A stretch of 64,000 bases of DNA from Pararge aegeria (lineage: Eukaryota > Arthropoda > Insecta > Lepidoptera > Nymphalidae): NCBI RefSeq assembly GCF_905163445.1, contig NC_053184.1, positions 15,376,001 to 15,440,000 of the forward strand, read 5' to 3'. Below are positions 55,745-64,000 of this stretch, in pieces (the first letter of the stretch is position 1; every line of letters begins with the position of its first letter). The position numbers were made by a program, and so were the translations under genes. Under the pieces are notes generated by a model, which made no database searches, was not told the DNA's origin, and saw nothing but the letters and a program-made list of their open reading frames with translations.

Positions 55745-55900
55745 ACATAACGCCCGGTATCTATCGATTTGAGGCGTAGGTGTTAAACCTCGAGTGCCTG
55801 TAATTAAACCGGACACCACAGCATTGACACACAGACCACCGCAGCAACGATGATGCTTAGCGGCATTTTTCCCGGACGAGCTCTGTCACAAAACGCTCTG
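55745..55900 (+). repeat. Dispersed repeat, 'gtaggtgttaagcc' family
   Basis: 'cgcccggtatctatcgattt', 'gaggcgtaggtgttaaacct', 'cgagtgcctgtaattaaacc', then 'cgatgatgcttagcggcatt'. Shared with 27700-27800. Confidence 0.5.
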
Positions 55901-56502
55901 CTACTACTCAATTTCACACGAGAATTTATAATTTAGAAACAAAAGGAATTTATTGAGGTCAAGAGGTTTTTGTGCTTACGAGTCTATAAAAACACAGTGT
56001 TATTACGGTAGTAAATGACGACGATGACAACGTACACATAAAAGAGACGTACACGAAATAGTAGTAATCGCACTTAATTTGAGAACGATTTCATGTGGAA
56101 TCCAATTAGAGATAAGGAAAATCCCATCGCTTGCTACCTTTGTCAGGTTAACGTCCCATTACTGGGACTTTATTATCACTTATTCGGAAATGTGATATAG
56201 ATTTTTCGTGAACTTCCGAAGATCACTTCCATATATTAATACAATTTTGTCAATTCCCAGAAGCGTGTAGGTGTACCAATACATTTTGTTTAACCTTGGC
56301 CTTTTAGTGATATTGAGACAACTTCACACCAGCGCCCTAATATCATATTGTACACTCCGTTAAGCTATTTTCAATCGTATGTGTATTGCAAATACTGTAG
56401 TGATTACATTGATCTATATTATTGAAACACGAATGTGGTTCTTGATCAGTACATTGAGCGTGATGATATCTATGATGTAATAATCGATACAAATCGACTT
56501 TT
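55901..56502. other. Intergenic, nothing recognised
   Basis: No gene or repeat identified. Confidence 0.4.
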
Positions 56503-56758
56503 GACGGTCGATTGGCGCAGTGGGCAGCGACCCTGCTTTCTGAGTCCAAGGCTGTGGGTTCGATTCCACTGCTGGAAAATGTTTGTGATGAACACGAATG
56601 TTTTTCAATGTCTGGGTGTTTGTCTGTATTTTATACATATTTATGAGTATTATTCATAAAAATATTCATCAGTCATAGTACCCATAACACAAGCTACGCT
56701 TACTTTGGGGCCAGATGGCGATGTGCGTACTGTCGTAGTATACCTATTTATTTATTTA
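56503..56758 (+). mobile_element. SINE-A, full length
   Basis: Starts GACGGTCGATTGGCGCAGTG; box A and box B (GGTTCGATTCC) are both present; body 'agctacgcttactttggggc' and TATTTATTTATTT tail. Short frames on both strands here are incidental. Confidence 0.9.
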
Positions 56759-56956
56759 CTTTTACAAAAAACTTTTTAAAAGAAACTTCGTTTGTCAATT
56801 GTTTTTTGATCTCACCATGAAACTGGAGTTAAGATGGAGGGTTGAGGTCCTAATGTGCTAGAATGGCGACACTGCAACAGAAAGCGTTGATATATCGGGT
56901 TCTTGGAACTATTCTAGTAAAACAAACATTATTATTATATAGTATGTATAATGTAT

Positions 56957-57070
56957 ATACGGCTAAGCAGTGAAAGCCAGTGGATAGGGCTTCGGCCTCC
57001 TTTTCGGAGTTCAGTTTTCAGAGTTATATGTGTTTTTAATTTAGGAAATTTAAATTTCACTTGCCTTTTT
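56957..57070 (+). mobile_element. SINE-B head, interrupted
   Basis: 'gctaagcagtgaaagccagt', 'ggatagggcttcggcctcct', 'tttcggagttcagttttcag' and 'tttaaatttcacttgccttt' are the tRNA-derived head and body start of SINE-B. The family's next block resumes at 57343 with 'cggtgaatgagaacctgcat', after a SINE-A insertion. Confidence 0.65.
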
Positions 57071-57342
57071 GACGGCTGATTGGCGCAGTGGGCAGCGACC
57101 CTGCTTTCTGAGTCCAAGGCCGTGGGTTCGATTCCCACAACTGGACAATATTTTTGTGATGAATATGAATGTTTTTCAGTGTCTGGGTGTTTATCTATAT
57201 ATTATAAGTATTTATGTATATTATTCATAAAAAATATTCATCAGTTATCTTAGTACCCATAACACAAGCTACGCTTACTTTGGGACTAGATGGCGATGTG
57301 TGTGTTGTCGTAGTATATTTATTTATTTATTTTATTTATTTT
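57071..57342 (+). mobile_element. SINE-A nested in SINE-B
   Basis: Full-length copy: GACGGCTGATTGGCGCAGTG, box B GGTTCGATTCC, 'agctacgcttactttgggac', 'tagatggcgatgtgtgtgtt' and a long TATTTATTTATTT tail. It is the cleanest copy for family consensus. Confidence 0.9.
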
Positions 57343-57390
57343 CGGTGAATGAGAACCTGCATTCAATCCTTGCAATCCTTAATATCTGTT
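57343..57390 (+). mobile_element. SINE-B continuation after the nested SINE-A
   Basis: 'cggtgaatgagaacctgcat' corresponds to the 'cggtcaaggaaacatcgtga...acctgcat' section at 22700-22735, with some bases lost. Confidence 0.5.
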
Positions 57391-60121
57391 CATACGGAAT
57401 GCACTCTTGAGCTGAATTGACAATCCGCGAGCTTTTATCTTAAAAACCAGTGACCCATATTCAATCTAAAACGAAATGATAAAACCAGTAAGCAATAGCG
57501 CTAAAGACAATGAAACTGCACACAGATACTAAAATGTTTCAAAAATTATTAATCATGTAATATAGTGAATAGTAACTTGAAGAAGATAGAATAACTTTTT
57601 CAAGTTACTATTCTTAAAAGTCAAGTGTAATGTGTACATTTGAAATTTTTACAACGTTGCATTTCTATATGAGAGTGTTTGTATATACTTTTTATACCTA
57701 AGCTCGTAGATGAAAGGGGATTTATATCAGACTGAGTCACAGCTAGTGTTATACTCATTTCATAAAATAACAATAATTATTTTGGAATCTATGTCCTCTA
57801 TTTGCAATTCGGTCATAGAGCACATTATCTCATCGAAAATCAACAAGTCTGTCTCCCATAGGCACGAATATTTGAGCGAGTGTCCTTGTAACCCACAATT
57901 TTATTACGTTGTCGTGCCCACACGTAGCCTCATATTGTAGGGCGAATAGCGCCAATAATGCGCGAAAGCGTATTCAATTAGGGATTAGGAGAGGCTTTTC
58001 TTCTTTATTTATGGGATACTTATATATAAAGATGAGGCTGTTTTATGTTAAGATGCTACAAATAAAATAGGAAAATTTCATCAGATACCACAACGACTGC
58101 CTTAAGAGTGTTCGCTTCATTCGTTTTTTTTAATATTTTATTTATTTTCATACATAATAATGTACTCATAATGATACTGAGTACAAAACGAATATATTAT
58201 GCTTATGACTAAAACGTTATATAGACAAAAACGCCTCTTAAAAACATTTCAACATGAGTACCAACTTAGTTTATGAAGTATTATAAATTATTTTGGAAAG
58301 TACATTTAGAATACTAGAAGGAGACATAATAATGAAGTAAATAGAATAGAAAAAAACATAATAACTGCGTAACATAATTGAGTAGTTGAGTTTCATTCCT
58401 GGCGGGGATAAAATAGAAATTTATAATTTATTACTATGGTTTGCTACGTGAAAGTTATATAAAATCCAGTCACTAAATAGGTACCGCTAAGTGATTGAAC
58501 GTATCAGTATGGTGATGCATATAAAATAAAAATATACTCTATATATTATGTAAATGAACCCTTACGGGATAGACATATATCAATAGATATATATTTTTTT
58601 AAGATGTAATCAATACTGTCGGAATCTATCAACATAAACCGCACATTGTAAACTCACTTAAAAAGTTTGTTTAAAATACAGTTCAAAAGCAAATCTTCAG
58701 AGGAAAAAACTCGTTAAATTATTTTAATTAAAACGTCAAAACTATCCAGACAAGTAAAAAAGCAGAAAGTTATTAGAATTCAACCCTTTTTTTGCTATCG
58801 TTTATTCACGCAGAATACATTTCTTGGGGAATTAGGTTTGACTGGTCTAATTTTGCGGTTCGTTGTTAATTGTCGCCAATGTCTGTAATTATTTCTGGTC
58901 AATTTAGTTCCTGCAGGATTTAACTAAATGAAATTCCTTGTACAGAATATCAAGTCAGATATTAATTTCGAAATCCCGTTCATTGTAAATTCTAGGTTAT
59001 TTGCGAATAATTAATATGTTGCCATTCTGCTTTGTTTTTACATTATGAACAGTATTTTGTCAGTAACAATTTTAATACTGTTGAAACTCAGAGTACCGTA
59101 GATAAAGAAACTTAACTTGTAAATTAAAACTCCACTTTAGAAAATGATATTAATGTCGATAGCAAGTCTACAGTCTCTTTTTGTAAATTTACAGTTTATT
59201 AGAACTCTATTTCTTAGCTAAAAATTAGCCCGTATCTATCAAGTGGTATGAGATAGCGTGTAATGTCTCAATGAAGAAAAGATTTTCTATGAAGTATATT
59301 AAGTCGAAGAAACATATTAAAACTTAGGACTTCAGAAATAAATTTATTTTGATATATATATAAATATGTCAAACGATCCGTTTTGGTGAAGAATATGCAA
59401 TAGATGTAACTACCGTTTTAAATATCAGGAGCTTTTGCCATGTGAGCTGTTGAGTACCCTATTGTGAAGGTCGTTAAATCTTTCATGGTCTCGCAGAATT
59501 AGCCCTCATTCCAAAGCTTCTAGAGGTAAGAAGTAGGTTTAGTTTTCGGAAATTAAGACCCTGCGATCAACGGCGAGTTAAAGCGATAAAAGCGCAAACT
59601 TTCGTCTCGTGTACTACTTTAACACACAATTTCACGTTCCATTACCAGTGCTCCAAATCGCGAACCGTTATCAACATAACTGCGATGTTAACACCCCGAA
59701 CATCCTATAATCCCGCAGTATGAGAAGAATTCTGGATAATACGACACTTACGCTTGGAATTGTATCATTTATCTGCCGTCGGTATTTTATTGTACGTGTA
59801 ATTTAAAGAATAACACCCTTTGCGAGAAATTTAGGAAGGAACGAGGTGAATATGAAATGGTAATTTAAAGATGCGTAATATTTGAACCGCAGCCGTTGTT
59901 TTCGGTCACTAGCATGTAAAAATAATCGGTAAAGAGCACCTATCCGCATTGGTTCTTAGCTTTAAACCCCTTTCTTTATGAGACAGAAGCCTCCGGCTGA
60001 CTAACAAAAAACCCACAGAATAAAAGGTTCTACCAAAAGTTTTGAAATTTAGGTAACATTTCCTTTTGAAGAAGGCATCCCATATTATTGATGCATTAAA
60101 CAAGGATTGAAAAATAAAAAA
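57391..60121. other. Intergenic, one hairpin, no gene
   Basis: A 15-bp perfect inverted repeat GAATAGTAACTTGAA lies at 57567-57581 and 57599-57613 with a 17-base loop. Otherwise AT-rich sequence with no motif-bearing frame. Confidence 0.5.
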
Positions 60122-60345
60122 TAAAAAATTTTTGACGACCTCCCTGACGTTCTAACTTGGTTGGAGGTTCCAAGTTCGATTCCCGGTACGGACAATTTGG
60201 GAATGTACAATTTTTTCCGGTCTGGTTTTATGACAGGTTTCTGGCGTGGTCTGTGACCACTCTACCGACAAAGACGTGCCGTGCCGTTTAGCGATTTAGT
60301 GTTCCGGTACAATGTCAAATATAACTACGATACTCCCTAACTGTT
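60122..60345 (+). mobile_element. SINE-C, head and middle
   Basis: 'gacgacctccctgacgttct', box B-like 'ccaagttcgattcccggtac', 'tttccggtctggttttatga', 'taccgacaaagacgtgccgt', 'gccgtttagcgatttagtgt' and 'tccggtacaatgtcaaatat'. The 3' tail is lost. This copy defines the order used for the family label. Confidence 0.75.
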
Positions 60346-60503
60346 TTTTTATAATTAAAAGCTGTTTTAGAATATGTGTGAGATTTATTATATGTTTTTT
60401 TGTTTTCATATGAAATGAACGCCATCAGCTTGATTCGTCCCAAACAAGGTTAAAAGGATTTTAAAACTATTTTAGAAAATTAATTGATAACTATTTTGCT
60501 TTG

Positions 60504-60541
60504 CGGAGAACCGATGGACACCAACGTCCATCGGTTCTCCG
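60504..60541. repeat. Perfect 16-bp stem hairpin
   Basis: CGGAGAACCGATGGAC (60504-60519), 6-base loop, exact complement (60526-60541). GTCCATCGGTTC is repeated once more just downstream (about 60570-60582). Confidence 0.85.
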
Positions 60542-60596
60542 ACGATTATTTTTGAGGATAGACGTTAGTGTCCATCGGTTCGTGTACGTATTGTTG

Positions 60597-60710
60597 GTCA
60601 ACCCCTAACGAGGTGGACATACATTATAACTCAGGACAGTGTCATTTGTAACTCTTACAAAAGACCTACGTCCAGTACTGGACTTCAATCGGTTGAGGTG
60701 ATGATAATCT
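60597..60710 (+). pseudogene. RTE-like 3' end, internally deleted
   Basis: 'ggtcaacccctaacgaggtg' (PTRW-type block) is followed, after a shortened interval, by 'caaaagacctacgtccagta', 'ctggacttcaatcggttgag' and 'gtgatgataat', the usual ending of a lepidopteran RTE-type element. Confidence 0.6.
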
Positions 60711-61286
60711 CAAAGAATTCTCAAGAAATTAAATAATAATAGAAGAATTATTTATAAAAATGTAGGTACGATTTTTCAAGTTCTCTATATATATTTGCGT
60801 AAGTACAATGAAAGAATTTGAAACAAATAATTTGCAACTTACAAAGATAGCGAAGTTTGTCATTTTGGAAAAAAATTAAGACTTACATTACGACCGCTCT
60901 TTTAGTTGGGGACATTTTTCACCTAAAGCCCCTCCATAAATAACGATCAGGTGACTATAGCTCTCGGTTTCAAGCAACTTTGCGAATTTATTTCCGACTC
61001 TCTAATTATTTTGTCCTACGGTATTGTCGGGGTAAGAAATAAGGAAATAGTTACATTTAACTCCACAGAAATTAAGTAAAATACTTGAAATAGCAATTTG
61101 AAATAGCTGTTGTGTCATTTTATTTCGTTTATTAGCCTATCATAGCTCCCGATTGTTTGATTTTGTGTTTTTTTGTTTGAAAGGTGTATTAGTCAGGAGT
61201 GTTTTTACTATTTTTAATGAATATTGGTCCAAGATGGCGGTCGCCATAAAATGGCGGATTACATTTTTTCACATGACTGTTAAAAC
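60711..61286. other. Intergenic, nothing recognised
   Basis: No gene or known repeat. Confidence 0.4.
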
Positions 61287-61635
61287 AACTAGCGGGCGAC
61301 ACTATTTAGAACCCGATAATGGAAAAACTAAACCTTTATAGCTTCACTTTGTTTACCGTACGTACGTGTATCAAAAGCCTTTTTTTCTCTGGAACAGACA
61401 GAAAAATTTGTAATTTTCTCCTCTATACCTTCAAGTTAACTACTTCAAAGCAATTCTCAAAATAACTAGGTCGTTGATTTTACAATAGATAACGATGAAA
61501 ATGAATGTTAAGGAAACTAGTTTTGCGGGCGACGCAATGTAGAAGCCGATAATGGAAAACTTAACGTTTATACCATCACTTTGTTTACCGTCTGTTCGTG
61601 TCTTCAAAGGCTTCTTTTCTGTGTAACAGCTTGAA
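61287..61635 (+). repeat. Diverged direct duplication, about 115 bp units
   Basis: Units at 61287-61403 and 61515-61635 share GCGGGCGAC, 'ccgataatggaaaa', 'tcactttgtttaccgt' and 'cgtgt.tcaaa...cttttt' in the same order. A 110-base spacer separates them. Confidence 0.7.
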
Positions 61636-62804
61636 ATATCGAGGTTGAAAGTTATAGGTTCTGATTACTAGACTGAATGATTTATTATTGCTATAAAACC
61701 ACGTGTTTCTACATAAACGCAGTAAAAATATTGTCACCTTTTTAAATGTGCTTTCAAATATGTCTTACTGCAGAGGAAAGTAAACGCGAGTAGATATTGA
61801 ATGCATAGAAAAATTAATTATCATTAAAATATCAATCTCTTAAAATTATCAATAAGCCTTTAGAAATCATAAGTTATACTTCTTAATTATAGGAATACTA
61901 TAATATAATTGAATAAATTCTACATTTTTTTCCAAGAAACTTACGGTACCCTGCTGTACACGGGTGTGAATTACTCTTAGAATAATAATACGAGTTTCTG
62001 ACGCGTATAAAAGTTTCGTTAAATTGAAAATATGAAAATCATGCACCGCATTTGACACGTTTAAACGTTTCCGTTAAATTGAAAGTAAAGAGAAAAACAT
62101 ACACAGCTTTCGAAGTTGAAAACATTTCATTTTCTTCAGGAAAACTGTTCAATTTTCAAAGTATCGCAGCGTTCATTTCTCATCAATTTCTTTTCTATTG
62201 AAAATTTGTAATTAAAATGAGGTCGTATAGTTTAAATTATTTTACGTTACTCCCAGTATATTAACGAGATGATTCAATATAAAAAATAAATTCAAAGTTC
62301 TAGTGCACTTTGCAATAAATTCTTCTTTAGAGAGAAGTTTTAAAATTAAAGTATGGTATAACCTGGAGGTAAACTTTATACGACGTTAAATTTTATTCCA
62401 CCGACACCTTTTACTACCGTGAATATATACTGCTATAAAGTGGAATATATTTGGTATCTTGTGTATATTATTTATATTCTTGTAGAGTTTATATTATCTA
62501 GAACCAATTTATAAATTTTATTATATTCGATGGTTATTCACGATGGACATAGCTATGCTTGGAGAATCTCAACATGGCGTGCTCTTCATGCACAAAAGCT
62601 CTGCCTACCCTAACATTTTTGTATAACTTATTAATGCAAAGAATGAGAGATGAGAAGAGAAGATGTTCCATTTTATGGCATCTTCCTTCTTTATGCATAC
62701 CCTGGTCAAAAACTCTCTGCACGCTACTGAATCTCAATGTCGTGTTCAAATCAGGGATGAGGACTTCCGTAGAAGTACCTGAGTTTCAGACATTCAACGA
62801 GTCT
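61636..62804. other. Intergenic, nothing recognised
   Basis: The frames at 62534-62749 and 62559-62807 overlap on opposite strands and have no motif. Confidence 0.4.
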
Positions 62805-62813
62805 TGAAACTGC

Positions 62814-62854
62814 TTTGTGCCCTGCCTATGCCACTTGAATAGGCAGAGCACAAA
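62814..62854. repeat. Hairpin with one mismatch
   Basis: TTTGTGC-C-CTGCCTAT (62814-62829) pairs with ATAGGCAG-A-GCACAAA (62839-62854) around a 9-base loop. Confidence 0.8.
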
Positions 62855-62864
62855 ACCTGAAGAA

Positions 62865-62955
62865 TCGATGGGGTCCCAGGGTACTGGAGTGGTGAACCCA
62901 TACTGGAAACCGCAGTGTAGGCAGAGAGTCAATGGTAGACGTGTCGACGTCCTAT
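62865..62955 (+). pseudogene. RTE-like ORF C-terminal fragment
   Basis: One frame reads RWGPRVLEW, a stop, then THTGNRSVGR, matching the block that comes shortly before TRWTDD in RTE-type proteins. It begins ten bases after the hairpin at 62814-62854. Confidence 0.6.
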
Positions 62956-64000
62956 GGTTAATGACCATGACGATAAAAACTATGTAGAATACATTTGTCT
63001 TGTTTTTAATCATCTGAGTTGTTGATCAAAATTACTGAGGTTTTCGGTCATTACCAAAACCAGCTCGGAGTTAGGAAATTGGCGTAATCTACACATGTGC
63101 CCTGTTTGCGTAGCAACTCAGCTACTTGAATGTCTTCCATGAAAATGCAAGTGATAACAACTAAGACACCGGGAAGTATCTTTGCATCGTTTGAGTCCCA
63201 TACAAGACTGTGTTGCATTGAAATTGCACCAGTATTTATATCAAAATACCCACCGGCATATTATCATGAACATTGGCTGTCAATCAAAAATCATTATAAA
63301 TATTTCTTTAAAACTATTCGTCAAACAAATTAGAATTATTAACACATTCATTAAAATGCTACTCAATTTAGTAAAATATCTGGTACGTACACTTTATAGT
63401 TATCTAAAGTTTATTTATTTACCCACTTTACAAAATTACTGTAACAGAAGCTTTGCCTAGGATGACACAAAACAACTTTGTGCATTCAGAAACATAATTA
63501 ACCAAATGCATTGTAATTACAAAGATATTGTCGTGTTCTGTTATTATTGGAATTAAGTCATCGTGTGACGGTGACAGTTAATTAATAACAAACAACCTGT
63601 GTAAACTTGAGCCGAGTTGATTCCCTTAAACACGAATGAATATTTTAATGAACGAAAATAAAGCAAGAATAATCTTAACAACTTAAGCGTCATGTAGAGC
63701 TCGTAATTTAAGACTGTATTGTTTCTATCTTAAATCTGTAATTATTTATCTGCTGGGACAGGAATCCGTTTTATAGAACAGAGGGTTTTAGAGAATAACC
63801 TACCATGCTGATTCTACTATAGTATCGGTAATCTTCCTTTAAAGCTTATTTAATTCGGGAGCTACATTTCCACAGACCTACTTACTCCCTTTTAACCTTT
63901 TTATCAAACACATATGACGACAGCATTATAATCAGTCAGTTACTTATTCACTTCTGCGGGAACAGACATGATCTCCATGTGATGTGGGATTAACAACACC
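62956..64000. other. Intergenic, nothing recognised
   Basis: Short frames at 63130-63460 carry no motif. No tRNA box or repeat identified before the window ends. Confidence 0.45.

Noticed and set aside
56343..57138. Several minus-strand frames sharing DSESRVAAHCANRPSK
   Set aside because: The shared peptide is the reverse strand of the SINE-A head, not a protein family.

Overview
The window looks like nuclear DNA from a moth or butterfly. It is AT-rich and gene-poor, with short exons in kilobase-scale introns. It is littered with tRNA-derived SINEs and non-LTR retrotransposon 3' ends of the types common in Lepidoptera. The species cannot be told from the sequence. I found one convincing host gene; almost everything else recognisable is mobile DNA or its debris.

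Layout. 1-11.1 kb: repeat debris and a 5'-truncated non-LTR retrotransposon (1522-4169, minus) with an open endonuclease-end/reverse transcriptase frame. It sits inside a SINE and is flanked by TTATAA on both sides. 11.1-15.3 kb: no gene; a 203-bp hAT-like foldback at 11706-11908. 15.3-24.8 kb: an eight-exon plus-strand gene for a trimethyllysine dioxygenase-type enzyme (carnitine biosynthesis). I assembled it from splice sites into a continuous 370-residue protein with all zinc, iron and 2-oxoglutarate residues expected; its introns carry SINEs and one large foldback element. 24.8-43.5 kb: no host gene; SINEs, non-LTR 3' ends, and two copies of a foldback repeat. 43501-50080: a full-length Ty3/gypsy LTR retrotransposon with 447-bp LTRs that look identical and a TAGT target duplication. 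It holds gag, protease, RT, RNase H and integrase, but pol is broken by four frame changes. A 40-bp minisatellite lies between pol and the 3' LTR. 50.1-64 kb: no host gene; more SINEs (one nested in another), non-LTR 3' ends, RTE-like fragments and several strong hairpins.

For convenience three SINE families are named here: SINE-A (box A like TGGCGCAGTGGG, box B GGTTCGATTCC, 3' part with GCTACGCTTACTTTGGGGC), SINE-B (contains GCGTGGTGGACTA and ends in ATGATGATG) and SINE-C (contains GCGATTTAGTGTTCCGGT). These labels are local, not database names. No CRISPR array, rRNA gene or intact tRNA gene was seen. I did not find a clear new multi-gene system. The most useful leads are the enzyme without an obvious mitochondrial presequence, the palindrome at the LTR/primer-site junction, the contrast between identical LTRs and a broken pol, and several unexplained hairpins and direct duplications.
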